Of a DNA stretch of 64,000 nucleotides, positions 29,715-39,314 are shown in pieces (position 1 is the first letter of the stretch; every line of letters starts with the position of its first letter). Source of the stretch: Hyphomonas sp. TMED17 (lineage in GTDB: Bacteria; Pseudomonadota; Alphaproteobacteria; Caulobacterales; Hyphomonadaceae); the NCBI GenBank assembly GCA_002172915.1, contig NHBW01000006.1, positions 345,572 through 409,571 on the forward strand, given 5' to 3'. The notes beneath the pieces were generated by a model that worked only from the letters and a program-made list of their open reading frames with translations, was not told where the DNA came from and ran no database searches. The position numbers and the translations under genes were made by a program.

Positions 29715-30795
29715 TACATCCCGCATTTCCAAGAGATCTGAATTTCTCGAAACGACCGGTTGGGGACAGGCCGAAATCGGCTGGCTTCAGCAGGATGCAT
29801 CGACCCGACGCTATGCCCGCCTGGTCAATTCGTCCGGACAAACCGCCATTCTGATGGATGCGCCGCGTATCGAACCGCCGCCATGCACCCCCGGCATGTC
29901 CGAACAAGAACGACACGCAGCCGGCTGGAACGCACAAAGCCGGCTAGCTGGCAGCCGTGTTGAAGCGTTTGTGCTCGTCGCGAAACACCTCCAGCGCATC
30001 GGGCTGCGGCCACCTGAGATCTATGCCGATGATGATCAAAACGGCTTTATCTTATTGGAGGATTTCGGTGAAAACCGCGAGCTGGCCCGGCTGATCGAAC
30101 AAGACCCGGCCCGCGAGCATGATCTCTATAAGAAAGCCGCTCTGGTGCTTGCCAAATTGCATCAAGCCGCTCTGCCAGATACGATTGAAGCTGCCGGACG
30201 CGTTTGGCCGATACTGAGCTTTGACGCATTCGCCCTGCGGGCAAATACTGATCTCTTTGCCGACTGGCTTCCGGAATATGACTCGCGGGTTGAAATATCC
30301 GAGCAAGCACGCGCCCATTGGGATGCCGTTCGCGATGGTCTGATTTCCCGAACGAACGCCTTTCCACGCGTTTTCACGCTTAGAGACTACCACGCCGAAA
30401 ATCTTGTTTACCTTCCGGGCAACGAGATCGGCTTACTCGACTTTCAGGACGCGGTTGCCGGCTGGGATGCCTGGGACCTCGCCATGCTCACCCAGGATGC
30501 ACGCCGTTATGTCTCACCCGAAACGGCGCAATTGACACTCCGGGCTTATCTTGACCATACCGGCACATCAGAAACGGCGCTGACCGAACGGCTTGCAATT
30601 ATCGGCACGCTTAATGCGCTACGCATCACCGGCGTCTTTGCGCGCCTGATCGAACGTGACCGGAAACCAAAATATGCCGCATTCATGACACGACAGCAGA
30701 CAATTCTGGCCCGGTCCTTGCAGCACCCGGCGACAGCGGACATGGCAGGCTTTATCCGCCAGATCGCGCCATTCATGTTTGAGGGGATTTCATGA
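29704..30795 (+). CDS. amgK: N-acetylmuramate/N-acetylglucosamine 1-kinase AmgK
   Basis: A 363-residue aminoglycoside-phosphotransferase-fold kinase that phosphorylates MurNAc or GlcNAc at C1 in cell-wall recycling. The catalytic loop is LRDYHAENLVYL (near residue 225), with the metal-binding DFQDA next (LLDFQDAVAGWDAWDLAML), as expected for the family. QQDASTRRYARL near the N-terminus is also characteristic. ATG 29704 lies inside the tsaE 3' end. The stop overlaps the murU start as ATGA, and MurU uses the product, so pathway and operon agree. This bypass supplies UDP-MurNAc independent of MurA and so can lower fosfomycin sensitivity. Confidence 0.93.
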   Translation: MSSDTSRISKRSEFLETTGWGQAEIGWLQQDASTRRYARLVNSSGQTAILMDAPRIEPPPCTPGMSEQERHAAGWNAQSRLAGSRVEAFVLVAKHLQRIGLRPPEIYADDDQNGFILLEDFGENRELARLIEQDPAREHDLYKKAALVLAKLHQAALPDTIEAAGRVWPILSFDAFALRANTDLFADWLPEYDSRVEISEQARAHWDAVRDGLISRTNAFPRVFTLRDYHAENLVYLPGNEIGLLDFQDAVAGWDAWDLAMLTQDARRYVSPETAQLTLRAYLDHTGTSETALTERLAIIGTLNALRITGVFARLIERDRKPKYAAFMTRQQTILARSLQHPATADMAGFIRQIAPFMFEGIS

Positions 30796-31514
30796 TCACT
30801 ACACCCCGTACAGCCATGCTGCTTGCAGCTGGCTTTGGTCAACGGATGCGGCCATTAACCGAAACAACCGCAAAGCCGCTATTACCGGTCGCCGATATTG
30901 CACTGATCGACCGGCATCTTAATATGCTCGCGGCTGCCGGCGTGAAACGCGCAATCGTAAACGTCCACTGGCATGCGGATAAGGTTGAAGCGCATCTGGC
31001 CAGTCACAAAACGATGGAGATCATCGTATCCGACGAACGCGACACACTATTGGAAACGGGCGGTGCACTGGCGAAAGCGCGACCGCTTCTGGGAGATGAT
31101 CCGGTTTTCATCGTTAATACCGATGCCTTCTGGGGACCGGCCGATGCCGAACCGTTAAGTCGGCTGGCAGAAAATTTCGTCCCCGAAAATATGGACGAGC
31201 TTTTGCTGCTAGCCGATACCTGCCGATGCATTGGCTATCATGGCCGTGGCGACTTCAGCAAAGACCCGGCGGGATGTCTGCAACGACGCACTGGCGAGGC
31301 TGTTTCGGATTGGGCTTATGCGGGGGTCCGCATTCTCAAACCAGAGCTTTATGATGATCAGGATATTGCACCCTTCTCGGCAAACCGGATCTGGAATCAA
31401 CTGCTCGAAAATCAACGCCTATACGGCATTCCGCTGGATCGTTTCTGGTTACATGTTGGCGATCCGACTGCCCTGCGCGATGCCGAAATGTGGCTGCGGT
31501 GTCACGGTGAATGA
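30792..31514 (+). CDS. murU: N-acetylmuramate alpha-1-phosphate uridylyltransferase MurU
   Basis: A 240-residue nucleotidyltransferase that converts MurNAc-1-phosphate and UTP to UDP-MurNAc. The family motif AMLLAAGFGQRMRPLTETTAKPLLPVAD lies at residues 8-35, with the metal-binding Asp in FIVNTDAFW and product contacts in WAYAGVRILKPELY. It overlaps AmgK upstream and AddB downstream with ATGA junctions. Together with AmgK it closes a peptidoglycan-recycling route. Confidence 0.93.
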   Translation: MITTPRTAMLLAAGFGQRMRPLTETTAKPLLPVADIALIDRHLNMLAAAGVKRAIVNVHWHADKVEAHLASHKTMEIIVSDERDTLLETGGALAKARPLLGDDPVFIVNTDAFWGPADAEPLSRLAENFVPENMDELLLLADTCRCIGYHGRGDFSKDPAGCLQRRTGEAVSDWAYAGVRILKPELYDDQDIAPFSANRIWNQLLENQRLYGIPLDRFWLHVGDPTALRDAEMWLRCHGE

Positions 31515-34500
31515 GCATGCTATTCGCACCGTCTTCTTCCCGAATTCGAACGATCCCTGCCGGCTTGCCATTCTTGAAGATTTTGTCAGCCGGCTTGAAG
31601 CATGAGCTAATTGCCCGCGGTGAACCCGCCTTGCTGGCTGACACAATTATTTACGTCCCCAATCGTCGCTCCGCCCGCGCCCTCGCTTATTCACTGTTCG
31701 AGGCAAATGAAGAAGCCTCTTTGATGCTGCCGGATATTCGCGTGCTCGGCGATCTTGAAACCGCCGAACCTCCCCCAAGCGTCGAGGCCAGTATTAGCGA
31801 CCTTCCGCCGGTTATTCCCGCGGGCCGACGTCTTGGCGAACTCGCCCGTCTGATACTGGCTTTTCACCGGACGCAGGCATTTGACTACGCCCCTAGCGCG
31901 GCATTTTCGACCGCCGAGGAACTGGCACAATTGCTCGACCAAAGCGCGCTGTCGGGTAATGTTAACTGGCAACAACTCGACGCTCTGGTGCTGGATCAGG
32001 ATCTTGCTATCCACTGGCAGAAATCCGTTGCCTTCCTCAAAATCATATATGAGCAATGGCCACGAACCCTAAGCAATGCCAAGGCCATGGATCCCTATAC
32101 CAGACGGCTGGCAGCCGCGACGGCAATGGCAGAGGCCTGGGGCCGTCAGCCTCCGAGAGGGCCGCTGATTATCGCGGGCTCGACCGGGTCAACCCCGGCC
32201 AGCCGGGTGCTTATGCAGGCGGCACTGGATGCACCGCGCGGCCTGGTTGTTCTACCCGGTCTCGACTGTGAACTATCATTGCGAAGCCAATCACGGATAC
32301 TGTCGGAACCCAATCATCCGCAATTCTCTTTATTACGGACACTTGAAGAACTGAATTTCGACTTCGCCCATGTCGAAGAATGGCCAGACATTCCCGATAA
32401 TGAAAATAATCGGGCGCGTAGGCAGATTATCAGTGAATCACTGGCGCCGGCCGAGGATACTGCCGCCTGGAATACACGCCTGCAAATGCTGACCCATACA
32501 AAAGGGGAAGAGGCTTTCATCCGCAATGCACTTGACGGCCTCAGCCATATCGAAGCCGCCGACGAAACCGAAGAGGCCGAGCTGGCCACCCTGCTCTTAC
32601 GGCAGACTTTTGAAAAGAAGGGCCAGACAGCCGCACTGGTAACGCCGGATACCGGGCTCGCCAGACGTGTAAGCGCACAATTAAAAAAGTATGGCATTAT
32701 CTGCACGCCATCGGCCGGAACCGCGCTACACCAGACCCCTGCCGGCAGCCTTGTCTTGCTAGTTGCCGACTGGCTGCTGGATCCGGGTGATCCGGTCAGA
32801 CTTATGGCCTTGTTAAAACACCCCTTATCCTGTCTCGACGCCAGTGCCGTGCTAACCCTCGACCGCCACGCGCTGCGAGGGCCGCGAAACTGGACCGGCA
32901 TGACAGAACTGGTTGGGCGCGTGCAAGCAACGCTGGCTAGCGACTTCTGCCGGGCAAGTCCGGACGATGCCGCGCGGGCGCTCAGCCTCGCCCGGCATGT
33001 CGCCATGCTGGCTGACAAGGCTGAAGTAGCAATCGGCGAACGCGCCACTAGCTCTGGCCCGGAAGTGCTGGCGGCTATTTTAGAGCTGTGTTCGGCGTTC
33101 TGCGATCCCCCGCAGCCTTGGACTGGCGAGGCCGGCGAGGCATTGTCGTCCTTATTCGACCATCTCGCAGATATGACCGGCCCGATTGGAACGATAAGCC
33201 TGCTTGCAATGCGTGACATCATTCGCTCGGAAATGACTAAAGTCTTTGTCCCGCCTGAAACAGAAAGCTCGCAAATTGCGATATGGGGACCTTTGGAGGC
33301 ACGTCTACAATCAGCCGACCATATCATTCTGGCCGGTCTCAATGAAGGCTTATGGCCGGCCCAGCCGGGTCAGGACTCATTCCTGCCGCGCAAGCTGCGC
33401 CGGGAGATCGGCCTATCCGACCCGGACGAGCGCATCGGGCTTTCGGCCCATGACTTTGCCCAGTTTGCCTGCGCCCCGCATGTAACCATGCTCTACGCCA
33501 AAAGGCGGGATGATGCGCCAGCCCTTGCCTCCCGCTGGATATGGCGCATGCGAATGCTCGCACGCGGTGCGCTCGGCGAAAACAGAGCTGCGGCCCTGCT
33601 CGCGCCCGATCCGGCGAACAATTCGAAAAACTGGACGGGCAATCACAAGCCGCTTTCGGGTGTGCCATCCCCGGCAAGCGTGAAACCGCAACCCAAACCG
33701 CCCGTCAGCACCCGCCCAAAGCGTCTGTCGGTAACCCGGATCGAAACCCTAATCCGCGACCCATACTCGATCTATTGCCGGTATATTCTTGGTCTCGAAA
33801 GACTCGATCCGCTTGATTCGGGCAGCGATCCGCGCCGGACCGGATCAGCGATCCACTCCGCAATCGAATATTTCGAAGCCGATGGCCAGCACCAGTCCTC
33901 AGACGCTTTCCTCGCCAAACTGGAGGCCGAGCTAATGCTTGCCGGACTAAAACCGGCAGATCTCATCTCTCTTCGACATGCGCGTCTGCGGGCGATCCAT
34001 AGCTTCATGGACTGGCATAGCAACACGGTGGCACAAATTAGTGGCGGGCCCAAAATCGAAGCCGACGGACGGCTGGAACTCAATCTTGGTACGGATATTT
34101 TTACCCTGACCGGTAAGGCCGACCGTATTGACGAGTATATGAATGACGAGATCAGCATTATTGATTTCAAAAGCGGCAAACCGCCAACCAAGCCACAAGT
34201 GATGTCTGGTCTCGAGCCACAGCTGCCGCTTCTCGGGCTGATCGCCCAAAAGGGCCAGTTTGACGGGCTCGCCCGGCACCGCAAGCCAACGGATTTTACC
34301 TATATCCGCATCGGCACCGACTTTGAGATCAGCACAATCGCAGATGGTGATGAGGCACAGACTCTCATAGATGCGACTGAGGCCGGTCTGTTGACGCTCC
34401 TCAAAGCCTTTGCCGATCCCAACCATCCATATCTAAACGCGCCCAGACCGGAGCGACTAAAATACGAATTTGAATATAACCGTCTTTCGCGACGCGTAGA

Positions 34501-34528
34501 ATGGGCGGGGTTTGATGAATATGACTGA
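31511..34528 (+). CDS. addB: Double-strand break repair protein AddB
   Basis: A 1005-residue subunit of the AddAB helicase-nuclease, which processes DNA ends for RecA loading. The N-terminus (APSSSRIRTIPAGLPFLKIL) is typical of alphaproteobacterial AddB, which lacks a true helicase motor. The C-terminal PD-(D/E)XK nuclease domain is seen at about residues 738-900: LSVTRIETLIRDPYSIYCRYILGLERLDPLD, RRTGSAIHSAIEYF and IIDFKSGKPPTKPQ. It overlaps murU by ATGA and its end overlaps the addA start. Large antisense frames inside it are shadows. Confidence 0.92.
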   Translation: MSMLFAPSSSRIRTIPAGLPFLKILSAGLKHELIARGEPALLADTIIYVPNRRSARALAYSLFEANEEASLMLPDIRVLGDLETAEPPPSVEASISDLPPVIPAGRRLGELARLILAFHRTQAFDYAPSAAFSTAEELAQLLDQSALSGNVNWQQLDALVLDQDLAIHWQKSVAFLKIIYEQWPRTLSNAKAMDPYTRRLAAATAMAEAWGRQPPRGPLIIAGSTGSTPASRVLMQAALDAPRGLVVLPGLDCELSLRSQSRILSEPNHPQFSLLRTLEELNFDFAHVEEWPDIPDNENNRARRQIISESLAPAEDTAAWNTRLQMLTHTKGEEAFIRNALDGLSHIEAADETEEAELATLLLRQTFEKKGQTAALVTPDTGLARRVSAQLKKYGIICTPSAGTALHQTPAGSLVLLVADWLLDPGDPVRLMALLKHPLSCLDASAVLTLDRHALRGPRNWTGMTELVGRVQATLASDFCRASPDDAARALSLARHVAMLADKAEVAIGERATSSGPEVLAAILELCSAFCDPPQPWTGEAGEALSSLFDHLADMTGPIGTISLLAMRDIIRSEMTKVFVPPETESSQIAIWGPLEARLQSADHIILAGLNEGLWPAQPGQDSFLPRKLRREIGLSDPDERIGLSAHDFAQFACAPHVTMLYAKRRDDAPALASRWIWRMRMLARGALGENRAAALLAPDPANNSKNWTGNHKPLSGVPSPASVKPQPKPPVSTRPKRLSVTRIETLIRDPYSIYCRYILGLERLDPLDSGSDPRRTGSAIHSAIEYFEADGQHQSSDAFLAKLEAELMLAGLKPADLISLRHARLRAIHSFMDWHSNTVAQISGGPKIEADGRLELNLGTDIFTLTGKADRIDEYMNDEISIIDFKSGKPPTKPQVMSGLEPQLPLLGLIAQKGQFDGLARHRKPTDFTYIRIGTDFEISTIADGDEAQTLIDATEAGLLTLLKAFADPNHPYLNAPRPERLKYEFEYNRLSRRVEWAGFDEYD

Positions 34529-37500
34529 TTTCGACCCAGTAAGCCCTGTCAATAGCGCGGCCTTTCAGGACGCAATCACAGCGCAGGCAGACGCGGCGGA
34601 CCCCAATCGCTCGGCCTGGGTCGAAGCCAATGCCGGCTCGGGCAAGACGAAAGTACTGATTGACCGGGTGGCGCGCCTGTTACTACGTCGGGCAGATGGC
34701 CGGGCGGGGGCCAGGCCGGACTCGATTCTGTGCCTGACCTATACCAAGGCCGCCGCGAATGAAATGCTGTCCCGCCTGTTCGACCGCCTGGGCACATGGT
34801 CGATTGCCAGTGACGAAGACTTACGTACGCAACTGGCCCGGCTGGAAGGCCGGTCGCCTGATGCCTATGATCAGGGCGCCCTCGAACAAGCCAGATCTTT
34901 GTTTGCACGGGCGCTTGAAACACCAGGTGGCTTACGGATCGAAACCATTCATGCCTTCTGCGCGCGGGTTTTACGCCGGTTCCCACTGGAGGCTAATATT
35001 CCAGCCGGCTTTCAAGAACTCGACGAAACGCAGGCAGCCGGGCTGTGGCATGAAGTTATTGACGCCCATGTCGAGAACATTGCCGAAACGCAGGCTGACG
35101 CCCTAGCAACGCTCTCCGAGGCGGCGGCTGGACATGGTGCAATTACAAGCCTTGATCTTTTAAAGTCACCGCAAGTTGGCGCTTTGCGATTTATCAGCCA
35201 GCGCGACCAGACCCGGTCACTTCGGGACGAAATTCGCGCCGAACTAGGCGCCGCGTCCCTGACAGCTACCGAAATTCTGGCCAATACGATGGGCGATGAG
35301 CTACCTAGGTCCGCCATTCGCGAGGCGCTGCAAGAACTCTCGGCATATCCGGACGTCAAACCAAACAGAAAACTATATGACCGGCTCGTCGCCGTTTTAA
35401 ACACCGAGGACCAGCGGCAGGCATTCGAAACCTATTTAACCGCGATCGCCGGCGCGAATTGGGACTGGCCCGCCAAATCAGATCCATTCACCGCCAAACT
35501 CAAAGGCGGCATGACGGAGACTTTATACCGTCGGAAGACGCAGGGAACAGATCCAGAAGGAAGCGAAATAAGTCGCATCAAAGCCGCGCGCGCGGCCTAT
35601 TCGAAGGCCATGGTTTTAGAGCGCACAACCGCCCTATTAGAGATTGGCGCTCCCCTGCTGCGCCATTATCAAGCCCTTAAAGCCGAGCGCGGTCTGCTCG
35701 ATTTTGATGATCTCATTTCAAATACGCTGCGGCTCCTGAACACCTCGTCAATGGCGCAATGGGTGCTGTACAAACTCGACGGCGACATCAGTCATATTCT
35801 TGTCGACGAAGCGCAAGATACAAGTCCCGACCAGTGGCAGTTAATCAATGCACTGGTTAGTGAGTTTCATGCTGGTGAGGGAGCCGAGCGGCGCGGCGAT
35901 CCGAGAACACAGTTTGTCGTTGGCGATCCAAAGCAGTCTATCTACTCGTTTCAGGGCGCGGATCAGGTAGAGTTTCTTGCCCAGAAGACCAAATTCAGAA
36001 CCCGGCAGGAAGACCTTTCGAAACAGGCAAACATGCCCGAAATGGCAATGTCATTCCGGTCATCACCCGAGATTCTGACTTATGTCGACGCGGTGCAGGC
36101 CACCGCGCCGATCAGCCAGACGACCCTTAATTTCGGAGATGAAACAGATGGCTTGATTTCCCCACATACGGCGCGACGGGAGAACCAACCCGGACAGGTC
36201 GAGCTCTGGCCGCTTGTCCTGAAGGCCGGAACAGACAATCAGAACAATTGGGATGCGCCGATTGATCATACACCGCCACAAGAGCCAGCCCGCGTGCTGG
36301 CGGCGAAAATCGCAACGGCGGTTGCAGAAATGATCGCGAATGGCGAGAGCGTCTGGCGCGAGCACGCAAATGGCAAATGGCAAAGAAACGCGATCACACC
36401 GGCGGACATTCTTATACTTGTGCGCCGCCGGAATATTCTGTTCGATTCGATTATTGACGAGCTAAAACGACAAAACATTCCAGTTGGCGGGGCCGACCGG
36501 CTAAAGATACTCGACAGTCTCGCAGTTCAAGATTGCCTCAATCTTATCCGGTTTGTGTTGCAACCCGACGATGATCTCACCCTCGCAGAAATATTAAGAG
36601 GGCCGTTTTGCGGGCTGGTGGATGATGACAACCATCTGTTTCCAATTGCCTTCGGGCGCGCAAAGACCGAAACCCTTTGGCAAAGATTGCAGAGCCAGAC
36701 GGATGCCGTCTTTGCCCCCGCAATCGCCTTCTGCAAACGTTTGCTCGCCTCAAAACATCTGCCAGCTTTCGAATTTCTGAGCCTGCACCTGCATGGCGTG
36801 GCCTCGGACGAGCTAACAGGCTGGGACCAGCTGATCGCGCGGCTAGGGGAGCCCGCCCGCGACCCGGTTCAGGCGCTGCTCAATCGGGCGCTGGACTATG
36901 ATTTGAACGAAGCTGCCAGCCTGCAAGCCTTTCTAGCCAGCACCGAAACTAATCATGGCGAGATCAAACGTGATCTCGCAGATGCCAGCGGCTTCGTCAG
37001 AGTGATGACTGTTCACGGCGCCAAAGGTCTTCAGGCACCGGTCGTCATTCTGCCCGACACAACCAAAGGCACGGTTAAAACCGACAGCCAGATTTTTCTC
37101 AGTCCTAATGGCGTTCCACTTTATGTCCCGAGAGCGAAAGCCGACTGTGAGGTTACACAAGCCGAACGTGCCAAACAGAATGAGGCCAATGAACGCGAAT
37201 CGCGACGGTTGCTCTATGTTGCCATGACGCGGGCTCAAGACCGGCTAATTATCTGTGGCGCCGCTACCGGAACATCGACGAAAGGTTTCCCCGATACGGC
37301 GTGGTATCGTTACTGTATGCTGGCGATGGGCCGCTTGCTGGGCCAGGATATTCCGGAATCCGGCCCTGAAAAATGCATGATTTACGGCCCGCAAAGCCCA
37401 CGCACTCGAACGGCAAAAGCAGCGTCACCGGGACAGACGGATCTGCCCGACTGGCTAAACCAGACGGTCGCTGACACAAAGCGTGATCATAGGCGCGCAG

Positions 37501-38075
37501 CACCAAGTAAACTATTCAGCTCCGATAGCGCCGTAACCGCTCCGATGAGCGAGGCGCGGCGCTTCGGCATGCGGCGAGGGCGACTAATCCACTCCTTGCT
37601 ACAAATACTTCCGGACCTGCCGCGACCTGACCGGCGCCATCGTGCCGAGACGTTTATGGCCCGGGCAGGCGACTTCTCAGCAATTGACCAGGCGGAGATC
37701 ATCGACGTGACGTTTGCAACGCTCGATCATCCCGATTTTGCGCCAATTTTCTCGAATGCCGGCCGCAGCGAAGTGGCCATTGCCGGAAAACTACAGAATG
37801 GAATCCGGATAAGCGGCCGCGTGGACCGACTTCTCATCGAGCAAAATACAATTTTCATAATTGATTATAAATCCGACCGCCCATGTCCACCCGATCACAG
37901 TCAGATCGATATTTCGCACAAAGGCCAGATGGCAGCTTATGCAGACATATTATCGAACATCTATCCCGCACATACAATTCGCTGCGGGTTGCTATATACC
38001 GACGGTCCGACATTGATCGAGCTGGATCAGCATGATCTCAGAGCAATTCTAAATAGGTCAAATAGTAGTATTTAA
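34515..38075 (+). CDS. addA: Double-strand break repair helicase-nuclease AddA
   Basis: An 1186-residue UvrD/Rep-family helicase with a C-terminal nuclease. Walker A EANAGSGKTKVLIDR is near residue 40, Walker B VDEAQDTSPDQW near 430, then VVGDPKQSIYSFQGAD, RVMTVHGAKGLQAPVVILPD and LLYVAMTRAQDRLI. The nuclease domain holds RRGRLIHSLLQILPDLP and IIDYKSDRP near residue 1115. The start overlaps the end of addB; ATG 34515 and ATG 34521 are both possible after GCGGGG. AddAB is the alphaproteobacterial counterpart of RecBCD. The gene is followed by trxA after 51 bases. Confidence 0.94.
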   Translation: MNMTDFDPVSPVNSAAFQDAITAQADAADPNRSAWVEANAGSGKTKVLIDRVARLLLRRADGRAGARPDSILCLTYTKAAANEMLSRLFDRLGTWSIASDEDLRTQLARLEGRSPDAYDQGALEQARSLFARALETPGGLRIETIHAFCARVLRRFPLEANIPAGFQELDETQAAGLWHEVIDAHVENIAETQADALATLSEAAAGHGAITSLDLLKSPQVGALRFISQRDQTRSLRDEIRAELGAASLTATEILANTMGDELPRSAIREALQELSAYPDVKPNRKLYDRLVAVLNTEDQRQAFETYLTAIAGANWDWPAKSDPFTAKLKGGMTETLYRRKTQGTDPEGSEISRIKAARAAYSKAMVLERTTALLEIGAPLLRHYQALKAERGLLDFDDLISNTLRLLNTSSMAQWVLYKLDGDISHILVDEAQDTSPDQWQLINALVSEFHAGEGAERRGDPRTQFVVGDPKQSIYSFQGADQVEFLAQKTKFRTRQEDLSKQANMPEMAMSFRSSPEILTYVDAVQATAPISQTTLNFGDETDGLISPHTARRENQPGQVELWPLVLKAGTDNQNNWDAPIDHTPPQEPARVLAAKIATAVAEMIANGESVWREHANGKWQRNAITPADILILVRRRNILFDSIIDELKRQNIPVGGADRLKILDSLAVQDCLNLIRFVLQPDDDLTLAEILRGPFCGLVDDDNHLFPIAFGRAKTETLWQRLQSQTDAVFAPAIAFCKRLLASKHLPAFEFLSLHLHGVASDELTGWDQLIARLGEPARDPVQALLNRALDYDLNEAASLQAFLASTETNHGEIKRDLADASGFVRVMTVHGAKGLQAPVVILPDTTKGTVKTDSQIFLSPNGVPLYVPRAKADCEVTQAERAKQNEANERESRRLLYVAMTRAQDRLIICGAATGTSTKGFPDTAWYRYCMLAMGRLLGQDIPESGPEKCMIYGPQSPRTRTAKAASPGQTDLPDWLNQTVADTKRDHRRAAPSKLFSSDSAVTAPMSEARRFGMRRGRLIHSLLQILPDLPRPDRRHRAETFMARAGDFSAIDQAEIIDVTFATLDHPDFAPIFSNAGRSEVAIAGKLQNGIRISGRVDRLLIEQNTIFIIDYKSDRPCPPDHSQIDISHKGQMAAYADILSNIYPAHTIRCGLLYTDGPTLIELDQHDLRAILNRSNSSI

Positions 38076-38126
38076 TCGCGCAAGAATCTAACTATCTTAG
38101 AACATCAACATTAGAGGGATACTATA

Positions 38127-38444
38127 ATGGCCGCCGAACACATTAATGACGACAATTTCGAATCAGTGATTTCTGACAGCAAGCCGACCGTTGTCGATTT
38201 CTGGGCCGAATGGTGCAGCCCGTGTAAACAAATGGCGCCGCACCTCGATGCAGTCGCTGAATCAATGAGCGAGAAAGTTCGTATTGCCAAAATCAATGTA
38301 GACGAAAACCCGATGGCGGCGTCTCTTTACGGTGTACAAGGCTTACCCACCCTGATGCTATTCAAGAATGGCAAGATAGTGCAAACCAAAACCGGTGCGA
38401 TGTCACAAAAAAGAATAGCGGACTGGATCAACGAGAACATCTAA
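38127..38444 (+). CDS. trxA: Thioredoxin with a CSPC active site
   Basis: A 105-residue thioredoxin that reduces protein disulfides in the cytoplasm. The fold signature FWAEWCSPCKQMAPHL and the cis-proline loop GLPTLMLFKNGK are in place. The active site reads Cys-Ser-Pro-Cys instead of the usual Cys-Gly-Pro-Cys. AGAGGG precedes the ATG. The gene sits after addA and before the convergent folC cluster, the usual alphaproteobacterial position of trxA, so it is the housekeeping thioredoxin by context. Confidence 0.93.
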   Translation: MAAEHINDDNFESVISDSKPTVVDFWAEWCSPCKQMAPHLDAVAESMSEKVRIAKINVDENPMAASLYGVQGLPTLMLFKNGKIVQTKTGAMSQKRIADWINENI

Positions 38445-38513
38445 TTGTGGCGCCCGGATGATCTATCGGGCAAGCACGTCGCACGTTAGACTTCAGCGAT
38501 CCCCAATCAAAAA

Positions 38514-39314
38514 ATGACTGAGGCGAACATGCTACCATACAAATCTCTGAACCGTTCCGTCGCCGGCAAAACTGTTTTGATTACAGGCGCGGCGAGCGGA
38601 ATGGGCCGGGCAACGGCGCATTTGTTTGCCGCAGAAGGCGCAAATGTTGTTGTCACCGATCTGCATGCCGCGGGAACACAGGCAGTTGCCGATGAAATAA
38701 TAGCAGCCGGTCATCCTGACGTACTCGCCATTACACTTGATGTCGCAGATCCTTCGGCAATTAACGCCGCCGTATCCGGAACTGTCGAACGGTTCGGCGC
38801 GCTCGATATCATCATCAACAATGCCGGCTTTGCCCGCCCCGTTCTGCCTCAGGATGACGCTTATGACGAGGTCTGGCAGAACAGCCTCGACGTTATGTTA
38901 ACGTCCCATCAGCGCATGATCCGGGCCGCGCTGCCATATCTGATTGCATCGCCGGAAGGCGGGCGAGTCGTTAATATTGCATCAACCGAAGGCCTGGGCG
39001 CGACGCCCCGCAACGGGCCTTATGTTGCGGCCAAGCACGGCGTTATCGGCCTGACCCGGGCTATGGCTGTGGACCTTGGTCGGGAAGGTGTGACCTGCAA
39101 TTGCATATGTCCGGGCCCGATCATAACCGGCATAACCGACGGGATTAGCGACGAGCATAAGGAAATTTACGCCAAGCGTAGAGTACCATTAAGACGTTAC
39201 GGCATCCCCGAAGAAGTGGCCCATGTCACATTTTCGCTATGCCTGCCGGCGGCGTCATATATCAATGGCGCGATTATACCGGTTGATGGTGGCATGAGCA
39301 TCAAAAACGCCTAG
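38514..39314 (+). CDS. Short-chain dehydrogenase/reductase (SDR)
   Basis: A 266-residue classical SDR. Cofactor motif TGAASGMG near residue 24, NNAG near 101, and the catalytic Ser and Tyr-x3-Lys as IASTEGLGATPRNGPYVAAKHG. The C-terminus SYINGAIIPVDGGMSI is the typical FabG-like ending, so it is probably a soluble tetramer. It overlaps the convergent folC stop by four bases. It is inserted between trxA and folC, which are often direct neighbours in related genomes. Substrate unknown. Confidence 0.86.
   Translation: MTEANMLPYKSLNRSVAGKTVLITGAASGMGRATAHLFAAEGANVVVTDLHAAGTQAVADEIIAAGHPDVLAITLDVADPSAINAAVSGTVERFGALDIIINNAGFARPVLPQDDAYDEVWQNSLDVMLTSHQRMIRAALPYLIASPEGGRVVNIASTEGLGATPRNGPYVAAKHGVIGLTRAMAVDLGREGVTCNCICPGPIITGITDGISDEHKEIYAKRRVPLRRYGIPEEVAHVTFSLCLPAASYINGAIIPVDGGMSIKNA

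Noticed and set aside
32314..33342. 342-codon frame antisense to addB
   Set aside because: It lies wholly inside the strongly supported addB gene, is Ser/Arg/Ala-rich like a shadow frame, and has no recognisable motif.
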